Assembly: GCA_900102235.1 (NCBI GenBank)
Contig: FMVL01000006.1
Span: 310,001-374,000, forward strand
DNA: 64,000 nt
From: Lachnospiraceae bacterium XBB2008
Lineage (GTDB): Bacteria; Bacillota; Clostridia; Lachnospirales; Lachnospiraceae
Direction: 5' to 3'
This document shows, piece after piece, positions 18,245-27,427 of the stretch (its first letter is position 1; each line of letters opens with the position of its first letter). A program made the position numbers and the translations under genes. Under the pieces are notes generated by a model. That model saw only the letters and a list, made by a program, of their open reading frames with translations, made no database searches and had not been told where the DNA came from.

Positions 18245-19044
18245 AGAGATTTCACATCATAGCCAACAGTACCAAGGATCCCAACGGTGTATATACATCC
18301 AGGATAAATGCGGCGCTTAAAAAAGTCGGAGCCGAGAGCGTGACCATAGGCCCGTCGGTACCGAACGATACGGATGCGATAATAGTCCTCGGTGGGGACG
18401 GGACGATGCTTCGGGCCGCCGGTAATATTTTCGGCAGGAATATCCCGCTCCTCGGTGTAAACATCGGTAATCTGGGTTATCTTACCGAGTGTGACATGGA
18501 TTCCGATATCGAGCCCTGCATGCGTAAACTCATCGAAGGTGATTATACCGTCGAAAACAGGATGATGATGTGCGGCAAGATCTATAAAGCCAAAAGAGCC
18601 GCGGTAGAAGATCACAGTTTAAACGACATTACCATCACCGGTTGCGGTCCTTTATGCCTGATCAGATATGAACTTTACGTCAATAATGAATTCCTGAACA
18701 ATTATTCGGCAGACGGCCTGGTCATTTCGACACCCACCGGCAGCACCGGTTACAATATGTCCGCGGGCGGTCCGATCGCGCAGCCCAGGGCCAATCTCAT
18801 CATCGTTACTCCCATCTGTCCGCATACGCTCAATACGAGAAGTATTGTCTTAAGCCCCGATGACAGGGTAGAGGTGCGCATAAGCTCGGGACAGGCTGCT
18901 GTAGCAGCACAGTTCGACGGTCGCGATCCGTATATGCTCGACCCGGGTGATTCGATCCAGATATTCAGATCCACCGAGGTGACACGTATTATCAAACTCA
19001 GGAAAGAGAGCTTCTTAAATACCCTTCATGAGAAACTCGTCTGA
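18241..19044 (+). CDS. nadK: NAD kinase
   Basis: A 267-aa NAD(+) kinase that makes NADP. The diagnostic GGDGT is at residues 51-55, with the second conserved segment containing DGLVISTPTGSTGYNMSAGG around 160-178. The gene overlaps tlyA by four bases (ATGA). In most Firmicutes it is followed by argR and recN; here it is followed by an alpha/beta hydrolase and a PAP2 phosphatase, and recN is reversed. Confidence 0.97.
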   Translation: MKRFHIIANSTKDPNGVYTSRINAALKKVGAESVTIGPSVPNDTDAIIVLGGDGTMLRAAGNIFGRNIPLLGVNIGNLGYLTECDMDSDIEPCMRKLIEGDYTVENRMMMCGKIYKAKRAAVEDHSLNDITITGCGPLCLIRYELYVNNEFLNNYSADGLVISTPTGSTGYNMSAGGPIAQPRANLIIVTPICPHTLNTRSIVLSPDDRVEVRISSGQAAVAAQFDGRDPYMLDPGDSIQIFRSTEVTRIIKLRKESFLNTLHEKLV

Positions 19045-19061
19045 TCCGGTCGGGAGGTACT

Positions 19062-19856
19062 ATGCCGTATAATGCCAATGATTTCCATATAGATCTTGAT
19101 GACGGCCGTGTGACTGTCATATCTTTCGGGACGGGTAAAAAGCCTCTGGTAATGATACCCGGACTTCGTTTTTCCACCATAGACGGGGGTGCGCAGGCCG
19201 TATCCTGGTATTACCGCATTTTTGCACGTGAATACCGGATACACATGATAGACAGAAAGCAGCCTCCCGTGCCCGGGTGTACGATCCGGGATCTTGCGGA
19301 AGACACCGCAAGGATCATCAAAAAACTCGGTATCAGTGATGCATGCGTATTCGGGGCTTCTCAGGGCGGAATGATAGCGCAGGAGATAGCGATAGAGCAC
19401 CCCGAGCTTGTGAGTAAACTTGTTCTGGGAGTAACGGCAAGCCGTGTGAACGACACTATACGTGAGGCGGTCGGCGGCTGGCTGGATATGTCCGCTTCCG
19501 GGAATTATGATGAGATCATGAAAGATTATCTGATCCGCGGATATTCCGAGGCATATATTAAAAAGGCGAAGATGTTTATCCCGATTTTGTTAAAAACACA
19601 GCGTACGATGCCTATTGATGACTTTGTGATATTGGCTAAAGCCTGCCTGACGGTCGACACATACGACAGGCTCGATAAGATAAAAGCACCGACACTCGTG
19701 CTGGGCGGTGCACTTGACAAAGTGGTCTCGGGTGAGGCATCATTGGAAATTGTCGAAAGACTGGGTTGTGAATCCCATATATATCCGGATCTCAGCCACG
19801 AGGCATATAACGAAGCAAAGGATTTTAACAAAAGAATATATGATTTCTTCAGATGA
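19062..19856 (+). CDS. Alpha/beta hydrolase
   Basis: A 264-aa hydrolase of the alpha/beta fold. The nucleophile elbow is GASQGG with Ser100, the acid is probably Asp219 (GGALDKVVSG) and the base His246 (LSHEAYNEA), giving a complete Ser-Asp-His triad in the right order. The oxyanion-hole region is IPGLRF. The substrate is not predictable. There is no signal peptide. It occupies the place where argR is usually found, 17 bases after nadK, with GGGAGG upstream of ATG 19062. Confidence 0.88.
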   Translation: MPYNANDFHIDLDDGRVTVISFGTGKKPLVMIPGLRFSTIDGGAQAVSWYYRIFAREYRIHMIDRKQPPVPGCTIRDLAEDTARIIKKLGISDACVFGASQGGMIAQEIAIEHPELVSKLVLGVTASRVNDTIREAVGGWLDMSASGNYDEIMKDYLIRGYSEAYIKKAKMFIPILLKTQRTMPIDDFVILAKACLTVDTYDRLDKIKAPTLVLGGALDKVVSGEASLEIVERLGCESHIYPDLSHEAYNEAKDFNKRIYDFFR

Positions 19857-19883
19857 TCATAAGGGAAAGGAGTTTTAACAATA

Positions 19884-20831
19884 ATGAGTTTTGATATTCA
19901 GTATCTTCTTTTGTTACAGGACTTAAGGAACGCTACAGGCGGAATATTCAATGAGATCTTTAACGGCATATCCAAGTTTGCCGTGGATATACTTCCGTTT
20001 CTTCCTTTTGTCATATTATGGTGCGTTGACAAGAACTGGGGTTATCGTTTCATCACCGCTATCATGGGCGGAGAGGTTGTGAACGGTATCATCAAACTGA
20101 CTGTTTGTGCATACAGACCCTGGATCCGATCGGATCTTATAGAACCTGCCGGGGACTCCAAGACCGCCGCGACGGGTTACTCATTCCCGAGCGGACATAC
20201 GATGTGTGCAACGACCATGTACGGATCTGTCTTTGTCTGGCAGAAAGACAAGCGCAGGTGGCTTGCAGTGGTTTGTGCCGTGATGATCGCACTAACTGCA
20301 TTTTCACGAAATTTCCTCGGAGTGCATACACCTCAGGATGTTCTGGTAAGTTTCGTTGAATCATCGCTTCTGATCTTCATCATAGGTCTGGTCGGAAAAC
20401 GCATAGCAGGTAACGACAAACTTATCGATATACTGTCGATCATCGGTATTTTTGCGATAATCGGAGTGTTGATATATATCATTTTTAAACCTTATCCGAT
20501 GGATTATGTGGACGGAGAACTGCTTGTTGATCCCCAGAAGATGATGAACGACTGCTTCAAGGGCTGCGGCGGATTCCTGGGCCTTGTGATCGGCAGTTAC
20601 ATCGAGAGACATTTCATACATTATGAGATACCGTTCGGATCAAGACATCTCGGTCTTATGACCGCTGTCGGCATCGGACTGATGATGGCATGGAGCCAGT
20701 GGTTCGGAAATGCTACGATCGTAGCGGCATTCGGAGCTCATTGGGGCAGGCTGATCGCCATGTTCATTCAGGTGATGTTTGCCATAGTCGTATGGCCGAT
20801 AGCTATCAGAAAAACATGCTCGGAAGAATGA
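19884..20831 (+). CDS. PAP2-family membrane phosphatase
   Basis: A 315-aa polytopic membrane protein with the three PAP2/acid-phosphatase motifs: KLTVCAYRP (K71...R78-P79), PSGH (102-105) and SRNFLGVHTPQD (S141-R142, H148, D152). Around these are about eight hydrophobic segments. Family members dephosphorylate lipid phosphates such as undecaprenyl pyrophosphate, phosphatidate or PGP. A lipid-linked substrate at the membrane is likely but not resolved. AAAGGAG precedes ATG 19884. A clear rho-independent terminator follows (20863-20892). Confidence 0.9.
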   Translation: MSFDIQYLLLLQDLRNATGGIFNEIFNGISKFAVDILPFLPFVILWCVDKNWGYRFITAIMGGEVVNGIIKLTVCAYRPWIRSDLIEPAGDSKTAATGYSFPSGHTMCATTMYGSVFVWQKDKRRWLAVVCAVMIALTAFSRNFLGVHTPQDVLVSFVESSLLIFIIGLVGKRIAGNDKLIDILSIIGIFAIIGVLIYIIFKPYPMDYVDGELLVDPQKMMNDCFKGCGGFLGLVIGSYIERHFIHYEIPFGSRHLGLMTAVGIGLMMAWSQWFGNATIVAAFGAHWGRLIAMFIQVMFAIVVWPIAIRKTCSEE

Positions 20832-20862
20832 TGCATCGGAAATGTGTAAAGTGCATAAGAGG

Positions 20863-20892
20863 AGGCCGGATCAGAATCCGGCCTTCTTTTTT
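20863..20892 (+). terminator. Rho-independent terminator of the nadK/PAP2 operon
   Basis: AGGCCGGAT (20863-20871), a CAGA loop, ATCCGGCCT (20876-20884), then a T-rich tract to 20892. The T-tract serves the plus strand only. The stem also encodes the last residues and stop codon of recN on the opposite strand. Confidence 0.9.
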
Positions 20893-22538
20893 AATTCTAT
20901 CGCAGCAATCCTGGCTGCTTCGGAATCCTCTCCGGATCCCGACATACGCATAAGTTCATCGATCATCCGGTCATGATCGAGACTGCGTACATCCGTAAGA
21001 GTCCGGTCACCCTGTACACTTTTGGATATCAGGAAATGTGTGTCAGCCTGAGCTGCAACCTGCGCCTGATGTGTGATGCATATAACCTGATGATGCGAAG
21101 ACAGGGAGTGGAGCTTCTCGCCTACTTTCCAGGAAGTCACGCCGGAGATACCGGTGTCGATCTCGTCGAAGATGAGAGTATCGAAGCCGTCGCGTTCTCC
21201 GGATATACATTTGATGGCAAGCATGATCCTTGAGAGTTCTCCGCCGCTCGCAACCTGACTTAAGCTCATCAGGGGTTCACCCGGATTTAATGAGATCAGG
21301 AAGTCTATATCATCATAACCGCCGGCGCTTATATGATCGGGATCGGCAGTGACCTTGACCTTCAGATCGCAGTTTAGAAAGTTCATATCCTTAAGGGCGC
21401 TCATCAGATCTCCCTCAAGATGAGTGGCGGATGTACTCCTGAGATCATGGGCCAGCTTACACAGCTTAAGCAGTTCGGCCTTCAGTTTACACAATTTATC
21501 ATTCAGACCGTTCATATATGCTTCATGATCGGAGAGTCTGTCAAGTTCTGCCTGTTTTTCATCTCTGTAAGCAAGGATATCCTCAATGGTGCGGCCGTAT
21601 TTGTCTTTCAGATGATTGATCAGATCCAGACGGACGGTAATGTCGTTAAACTCTGCCGCATCAAATTCGGAATCCGACATGTAGGAGCGTATGTCTCTGC
21701 ATAGATCCGAACTGAGCAGATCAAGACTGCTCATGGAAGATTCAATGCCGTCGAGTTCTTCATCATACTCCGAGACGGAATGGAGGAGTTTTACGGCATG
21801 TGAGATAAGTTCGCCGGCTCCGCCGGGACCGTCCATCAGCGATGAGATCTGAGAAAGTGCTTCATTAATTCTTGAAGCATTGCTCATCCTGCGGTAAATA
21901 TTCTCGAGATCTGTATCCTCACCCGGTTTTAGAGAGGCGGAATCTATCTCGTTTAATTCAAATTCGGCGAGATCGGCTTTTCTTTTTCTTACGGAATCGT
22001 CTTCATCAGTCTCTTCAAGTTTACATAACACATCGCGATACTCTGAATACAATGATCCGATCTGCGAAAGAACATCGCTTAGTCCGGCACCTGCATATGA
22101 ATCGAGCATGGATCTTAATGATGAATCCCTGAGTAAAGTAAGAGATTCGCGCTGACCGCAGATATCTATCATTCTGGAAGTCAGGCGGGACAGTTCTTTA
22201 AGAGTGACTTTCTGACCGTTGATAAAGCAGTCGGAGCCCGAAGGCGTGACCCTTCGTCTGATGATGATCTCATCGTCATCGATATCGATCCCGGATTCCG
22301 ACAGATCACGAATGACCGAGTCATGGTCCGGTGTGAGAGTAAGCTCCACATAGGCCTGGTCGCTTCCCCTGCGTATCAGACTTAAGTCCGCCCTGTCACC
22401 CAGAGCAAGTCCCAGTGCTTCTATGAGGATGGACTTACCCGCGCCGGTCTCGCCGGTCAGGACGTTTAATCCTTTGGTAAATGTGATCTCGGCCTCATCG
22501 ATGAGTGCTACATTTTTTACGTGCAGATTCTGTATCAT
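20871..22538 (-). CDS. recN: DNA repair protein RecN
   Basis: A 555-aa SMC-like ATPase acting in double-strand-break repair. Walker A is GETGAGKS near residue 31, a long coiled-coil region fills the middle (about 150-370), and the C-terminal half carries SGGELSRIMLAIK (signature) and TLIFDEIDTGISG (Walker B). The start is the ATG at 22536-22538 with an AAGGAGA site. It is usually found co-directionally after argR; here it is inverted, divergent from relA, and convergent with the PAP2 gene, whose terminator overlaps its stop codon. Confidence 0.95.
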   Translation of the reverse strand: MIQNLHVKNVALIDEAEITFTKGLNVLTGETGAGKSILIEALGLALGDRADLSLIRRGSDQAYVELTLTPDHDSVIRDLSESGIDIDDDEIIIRRRVTPSGSDCFINGQKVTLKELSRLTSRMIDICGQRESLTLLRDSSLRSMLDSYAGAGLSDVLSQIGSLYSEYRDVLCKLEETDEDDSVRKRKADLAEFELNEIDSASLKPGEDTDLENIYRRMSNASRINEALSQISSLMDGPGGAGELISHAVKLLHSVSEYDEELDGIESSMSSLDLLSSDLCRDIRSYMSDSEFDAAEFNDITVRLDLINHLKDKYGRTIEDILAYRDEKQAELDRLSDHEAYMNGLNDKLCKLKAELLKLCKLAHDLRSTSATHLEGDLMSALKDMNFLNCDLKVKVTADPDHISAGGYDDIDFLISLNPGEPLMSLSQVASGGELSRIMLAIKCISGERDGFDTLIFDEIDTGISGVTSWKVGEKLHSLSSHHQVICITHQAQVAAQADTHFLISKSVQGDRTLTDVRSLDHDRMIDELMRMSGSGEDSEAARIAAIELKKKAGF

Positions 22539-22598
22539 ATGTTCTCCTTATCTTTCTCCGGACGAAAAAGAGATACATAAATGGATATGTTTCCATGC

Positions 22599-22607
22599 GC
22601 AATTATA
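22599..22607 (-). promoter_or_regulatory. recN promoter (extended -10)
   Basis: On the minus strand TGTTATAAT (a TG-N-TATAAT extended -10) lies about 64 bases before the recN ATG. A weak GGCTTG is 17 bases further upstream. It overlaps head-to-head with the relA promoter, so the two may interfere. No SOS box was recognised. Confidence 0.5.
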
Positions 22608-22616
22608 ACACAAAAA

Positions 22617-22645
22617 TTGATATTCAAGCCGTTTTGCGTTATACT
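22617..22645 (+). promoter_or_regulatory. relA/spoT sigma-A promoter
   Basis: TTGATA (22617-22622), a 17-base spacer and TATACT (22640-22645), a good housekeeping promoter giving a start near 22652 and a leader of about 38 bases to the ATG at 22690. Confidence 0.65.
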
Positions 22646-22689
22646 CATAAGATATTGAGGGGAATTCATTTGATTGAAGAGGCGTCAAT

Positions 22690-24990
22690 ATGTCAGATGT
22701 TGACAGATCCGGAAAACTGCTTATCGAGACCGATAATGCCATAGAGAATCCCAAGAGCCCTGATGAACTGTATCAGGACCTGATAGACCGTGTTCGTCTG
22801 TATCATCCTTCCGATGATATATCCATGATTGAAAAAGCATATCAGACTGCAGTCGGAGCGCATCAGGGACAGGTGAGACGTTCGGGTGAGCCTTATATCA
22901 TGCATCCGTTGCATGTGGCGCTGATCCTCGCGGAACTCGAACTCGACAAGGAAACCATCGTTGCGGGACTTCTGCATGATGTACTCGAGGATACCAATAC
23001 GACAATGGAAACTCTTGAGCGTGAATTCGGATCCGATGTCGTTCTTCTTGTTGACGGAGTGACCAAACTGGACAAACTTCAGTTTGTGGGCAGCGACCAG
23101 CAGGTTGACAGACTTGAGATGCAGGCCGAAAACCTGCGCAAGATGTTCCTTGCTATGGCTAAGGATATCCGCGTCATCCTGATCAAGCTTGCCGACCGTC
23201 TTCATAATATGCGTACTCTGCAGTATCAGCCTCCCGAAGCACAGGAGCGTATAGCGCGCGAAACACTGGATATATATTCTCCGATAGCTCACAGGCTCGG
23301 CATCAGCAAGGTCAAGGTTGAACTGGATGACTTATCGCTCATGTATCTTGAACCGGAAGCCTATAAGGAACTGGTCAAGAGCATAGATGAGGATAACAGT
23401 GAGCGTGAAGCATATATACAGGGACTTGTAGATGAGGTACGTGACCACATAACGAGTGCCGGTATCCATGCTCAGGTTTACGGCCGCATCAAGCATCTAT
23501 TTTCGATATATAAGAAAATGCGTAACCAGAATAAGACTCTGGACCAGATCTATGATGTATTCGCGGTACGCATACTTGTCGATACGATCCAGGACTGTTA
23601 TGCGGCACTCGGCGTGATACATGCGATGTATAAGCCTATTCCCGGCCGCTTCAAGGACTATATCGCCATGCCCAAGGCGAATATGTACCAGTCCCTGCAT
23701 ACAACGCTTATAGGGGCTTCGGGTCAGCCTTTTGAGATACAGATCAGAACTCATGAAATGCATAAAGCTGCCGAATACGGTATCGCAGCGCATTGGAAAT
23801 ACAAGGACGCATCCGACGGGAAGAAAGTCGATGATTCGGAGCAGGAGAAACTGTCATGGCTCAGACAGATCCTTGAATGGCAACAGGATTCTCAGGATAA
23901 TGCCGAGTTCATGGGGATGCTCAAGAGTGACCTGAATCTCTTCTCGGATAATGTTTACTGCTTTACTCCGAACGGTGAGGTCAAGAATCTTCCTGCGGGA
24001 TCTACTCCGATAGACTTCGCATATTCCGTGCATTCCGCAGTCGGAAACAGGATGATAGGAGCGCGTGTAAACGGTAAGCTCGTTCCCATAGATTATGAAC
24101 TTCGGAACGGAGACCGCGTTGAGATCATCACGAGCCAGAATACCAAGGGCCCCAGCCGTGACTGGTTGAACATCGTTAAATCATCACAGGCCAGAAACAA
24201 GATCAATCAGTGGTTCAAGCAGGTTCTCAAAGAGGACAATATCGTTAAGGGCCGTGATGCTCTGAATGATTATATCAAAGCTAAAGGTGTGGTCGTCAGC
24301 GACATAATGATCCCGAAGTATACCGAACGTGTCATGCGCAGGTATGGTTTTGCGGATTGGGAATCACTTCTTGCGGCGATCGGACACGGCGCCCTAAAGG
24401 AAGGTCAGGTCATATCCCGCCTTCAGGAATACTACAACGAAGACCACAAGGCCAATCCGACCGAGGAAGAGATCCTCGAGCAGGTGGCACAGAGTGCCGG
24501 AACCGCACTGATGAGGCCCAGAAACGGCGGCGGTTCGGCCATAACGGTTAAAGGGATCCATGATGTTGCGGTACGTTTCTCAAAATGCTGCTCACCGCTT
24601 CCGGGCGATGAGATAGTCGGATTCGTGACCAGAGGGCGCGGCGTATCCATCCACAGGAATGACTGCGTAAACATCTTAAATCTTCCGGATAATGAGAGAG
24701 TACGCATCATTGATGCCGAATGGGCGCTCCCTGACGGTGAAGCCAACGAACAATATCTGGCTGAGATCACTATTTTTGCAAACAACAGGAGCGGACTTCT
24801 TGCTGAGGTATCGAAGACTTTTACCGAGCGGGGGATAGATATCCTGTCGGTCAATACACGTGTGGCCAAGGACGGTACCGCTACCATGGATATCAGTTTT
24901 GAGGTACGAAGCCGTCAGGAACTCGATCACATGATCGAGAAGATCCGCAGCATACAGAGCGTGGTGGATATAGAGAGAAAGACCGGCTGA
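22690..24990 (+). CDS. relA: Bifunctional (p)ppGpp synthetase/hydrolase (RelA/SpoT homologue)
   Basis: A 766-aa long RSH enzyme controlling the stringent response. In order: HD hydrolase domain (about 35-190; HPLHVALILAEL and LLHDVLEDT give the metal-binding HD motif), synthetase domain (about 240-360; KMRNQNKTLDQIYDVFAVR, then AMPKANMYQSLHTT), TGS domain (about 410-475; VYCFTPNGEVKNLPAGSTPIDFAY in shortened form), a helical/zinc-finger-type region with CCSPLPGDEIVGF, and a C-terminal ACT domain (about 690-766). Both catalytic domains look intact. The usual neighbour dtd is missing; the next gene is a metallo-beta-lactamase-fold hydrolase. Confidence 0.97.
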   Translation: MSDVDRSGKLLIETDNAIENPKSPDELYQDLIDRVRLYHPSDDISMIEKAYQTAVGAHQGQVRRSGEPYIMHPLHVALILAELELDKETIVAGLLHDVLEDTNTTMETLEREFGSDVVLLVDGVTKLDKLQFVGSDQQVDRLEMQAENLRKMFLAMAKDIRVILIKLADRLHNMRTLQYQPPEAQERIARETLDIYSPIAHRLGISKVKVELDDLSLMYLEPEAYKELVKSIDEDNSEREAYIQGLVDEVRDHITSAGIHAQVYGRIKHLFSIYKKMRNQNKTLDQIYDVFAVRILVDTIQDCYAALGVIHAMYKPIPGRFKDYIAMPKANMYQSLHTTLIGASGQPFEIQIRTHEMHKAAEYGIAAHWKYKDASDGKKVDDSEQEKLSWLRQILEWQQDSQDNAEFMGMLKSDLNLFSDNVYCFTPNGEVKNLPAGSTPIDFAYSVHSAVGNRMIGARVNGKLVPIDYELRNGDRVEIITSQNTKGPSRDWLNIVKSSQARNKINQWFKQVLKEDNIVKGRDALNDYIKAKGVVVSDIMIPKYTERVMRRYGFADWESLLAAIGHGALKEGQVISRLQEYYNEDHKANPTEEEILEQVAQSAGTALMRPRNGGGSAITVKGIHDVAVRFSKCCSPLPGDEIVGFVTRGRGVSIHRNDCVNILNLPDNERVRIIDAEWALPDGEANEQYLAEITIFANNRSGLLAEVSKTFTERGIDILSVNTRVAKDGTATMDISFEVRSRQELDHMIEKIRSIQSVVDIERKTG

Positions 24991-25024
24991 TCTTACCGGT
25001 TCAGCTTAGTTTGGAGGAAATGGC

Positions 25025-25660
25025 ATGGCTGACATCAAGATAGGGCGTATGATGTTGGGAGCAGTTCAGACGAACTGCTATTTTATATATCGAGAGGGAA
25101 CGAACAGAGTAGTTTTCTTTGATCCCGCCGATTCCGGATCCTATATATATGAGCAGCTGAAGAACAGAGGGTTTGAGGTAGGCGCCATTTACCTTACCCA
25201 TGCGCATTTCGACCATATATGGGGCTGTAATGAACTTAAGGACCTCTCCGGTGCAAAAGTGTATGCATACGAAGATGAGAGGAAACTGTGCGAGGACTCA
25301 ACCGCCAATGTATCCGCTCAGGCAGGAAGACCGTATACCGTCAGGGTTGATGAGTACTTAAGAGACGGTCAGGTATGTACGGAGGGTGATATTTCATTCA
25401 GGGTCATCCATACCCCCGGACATACGGTCGGAAGTTGCTGCTATTACATCGAGGAGGCGGGGATGCTCATATGCGGCGATACTCTTTTCTGCGAAAGCGT
25501 GGGACGAACCGATCTTCCCACGGGCTCGGAGTCCACACTCTTAAGATCGATATCCGATAAGCTCATGGTCCTTCCGGATGAGACCAAAGTGTATCCGGGA
25601 CACGGAACATCCACAACGATAGGATACGAGAGAGATAACAATCCATTCATAATGTACTGA
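25025..25660 (+). CDS. Metallo-beta-lactamase-fold hydrolase (glyoxalase II-like)
   Basis: A 211-aa MBL-fold enzyme with the zinc motif THAHFDH (H59, H61, D63, H64), then HTPGHTVGS, GDTLF and YPGHG in the order expected of the glyoxalase II-like/YqgX group. The substrate is probably a thioester or related compound. The start is ATG 25025 after GGAGG. It follows relA by 34 bases, a neighbourhood seen in other Clostridia, and precedes the ABC exporter pair by 15 bases. Confidence 0.9.
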   Translation: MADIKIGRMMLGAVQTNCYFIYREGTNRVVFFDPADSGSYIYEQLKNRGFEVGAIYLTHAHFDHIWGCNELKDLSGAKVYAYEDERKLCEDSTANVSAQAGRPYTVRVDEYLRDGQVCTEGDISFRVIHTPGHTVGSCCYYIEEAGMLICGDTLFCESVGRTDLPTGSESTLLRSISDKLMVLPDETKVYPGHGTSTTIGYERDNNPFIMY

Positions 25661-25675
25661 CGGAGATTTATACAG

Positions 25676-27427
25676 ATGGTTAAGAAACTTGCTTCTTACA
25701 TAAAAGAATTCAAACTTGCGACGATCCTCACACCCACATGTGCCGCACTTGAGGTCGTGATGGAGACATTGCTGCCGCTCATGATGGCGGGGATTATCGA
25801 TAAGGGCATCACACCTGGAAACATGAGCGAGGTATATAAATACGGTGCGATCATGATCGTCATGGCGATACTTTCACTGACATTCGGTATCGTGGCCGGC
25901 AGGCTTGCCGCGAATGCCGGCGCCGGATTTGCCGCCAATATCCGTACGGCAATGTACGAGAATATACAGACTTTTGCATTTAAGAACATTGATAAGTTTT
26001 CAACATCCGGTCTGGTGACCAGGATGACCACGGATGTAACAAACCTGCAGAATGCATTCCAGATGATCTTAAGAATGTGTGTCAGAGCGCCCATGACTCT
26101 CATATGTGCGCTTGTCATGGCTTTTTCCATCAGTTTTAAGATGAGCATGATATTCATCGGTGCGGTATTATTCCTTGGCACGGTGCTGGCGATCATAGTC
26201 AAGACTACGATGAAGCTCTTCGAGCAGGTGTTCAAAAGATATGATGATCTGAATGAATCCGTACAAGAGAACGTAAATGCGATAAGGGTAGTCAAATCCT
26301 TTGTACGTGAAGACTACGAGAGGAATAAATTCAACAAGGCGGCCGATAACATCTACAAGATGTTCGTTAAAGCGGAGAGTAACATCGCTTTCAACGCTCC
26401 GGTCATGAATCTTACGGTTTATTCCTGTGTACTTGCGATCGCCTGGATCGGTGCGCATCTGATCGCTTCGGATGAACTTACGACCGGTGAACTTACGACA
26501 CTTCTGTCTTATATCATGGCGATACTGTTCAGCCTGATGATGCTTTCGATGATCTTTGTCATGATCACGATCTCTCTGGCCAGCATCAGACGTATATATG
26601 AGGTCCTTTCTGAGGAGAGTTCTCTGGTCAATCCCAAGAATCCCGATTACGAGATACCCGACGGATCCGTGGATTTCGATCATGTGACATTCTCATATAA
26701 CGAGAGCGGTACACGTCCCGTCCTTAAAGATATCGATCTGCATATAAAGAGCGGTGAGACGATAGGCATAATCGGCGGAACCGGTTCATCCAAGTCTTCG
26801 CTCGTAAATCTAATAAGCAGGCTCTATGATGTGACTGATGGTTGCGTTAAGGTCGGGGGCAAGGATGTCCGGACATACGATCTTGAGACGCTTAGGAATA
26901 ACGTTTCGGTCGTTCTGCAGAAAAACGTTCTTTTCTCGGGTTCCATTCTGGATAACCTTCGCTGGGGTGATGAGAATGCCACTGAAGAAGAATGCATCAG
27001 AGCATGCAAACTTGCATGTGCGGATGAATTCATAACACAGATGCCCGACGGATATGAGACGCATATCGAGCAGGGCGGAACCAATGTATCGGGCGGTCAG
27101 AAACAGAGACTGTGCATAGCCAGAGCATTGCTTAAGAAACCGAAGATACTGATCCTCGACGATTCGACATCGGCTGTCGATACCGCGACCGATGCCCGCA
27201 TAAGAAAGGCATTCCGCGAGGAGATCCCCGGCACAACCAAGTTCATAATCGCACAGCGTATCTCATCCGTTCAGGATTCGGACCGTATCATAGTACTGGA
27301 GAACGGTGAAGTTAACGGTTTCGGTACGCACGAAGAACTTCTGGCCGGAAATGACATATACAGGGAAGTATATGACAGCCAGACTCAAGGGTCCGGTGAC
27401 TTTGATGAGAAAGGGGGCGAGGCATAA
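25676..27427 (+). CDS. ABC exporter half-transporter, degenerate-site subunit
   Basis: A 583-aa type IV ABC half-exporter with six transmembrane segments (about 15-305) and a C-terminal nucleotide-binding domain. Walker A is GGTGSSKSS (368-375), the signature is VSGGQ (471-475) and Walker B is ILILDDSTSAVD, in which Asp496 replaces the catalytic Glu. This substitution is typical of the degenerate partner in heterodimeric multidrug-type exporters such as BmrCD or TM287/288. The stop overlaps the ATG of the partner gene at 27427 by one base. The exported substrate is unknown. Confidence 0.92.
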   Translation: MVKKLASYIKEFKLATILTPTCAALEVVMETLLPLMMAGIIDKGITPGNMSEVYKYGAIMIVMAILSLTFGIVAGRLAANAGAGFAANIRTAMYENIQTFAFKNIDKFSTSGLVTRMTTDVTNLQNAFQMILRMCVRAPMTLICALVMAFSISFKMSMIFIGAVLFLGTVLAIIVKTTMKLFEQVFKRYDDLNESVQENVNAIRVVKSFVREDYERNKFNKAADNIYKMFVKAESNIAFNAPVMNLTVYSCVLAIAWIGAHLIASDELTTGELTTLLSYIMAILFSLMMLSMIFVMITISLASIRRIYEVLSEESSLVNPKNPDYEIPDGSVDFDHVTFSYNESGTRPVLKDIDLHIKSGETIGIIGGTGSSKSSLVNLISRLYDVTDGCVKVGGKDVRTYDLETLRNNVSVVLQKNVLFSGSILDNLRWGDENATEEECIRACKLACADEFITQMPDGYETHIEQGGTNVSGGQKQRLCIARALLKKPKILILDDSTSAVDTATDARIRKAFREEIPGTTKFIIAQRISSVQDSDRIIVLENGEVNGFGTHEELLAGNDIYREVYDSQTQGSGDFDEKGGEA

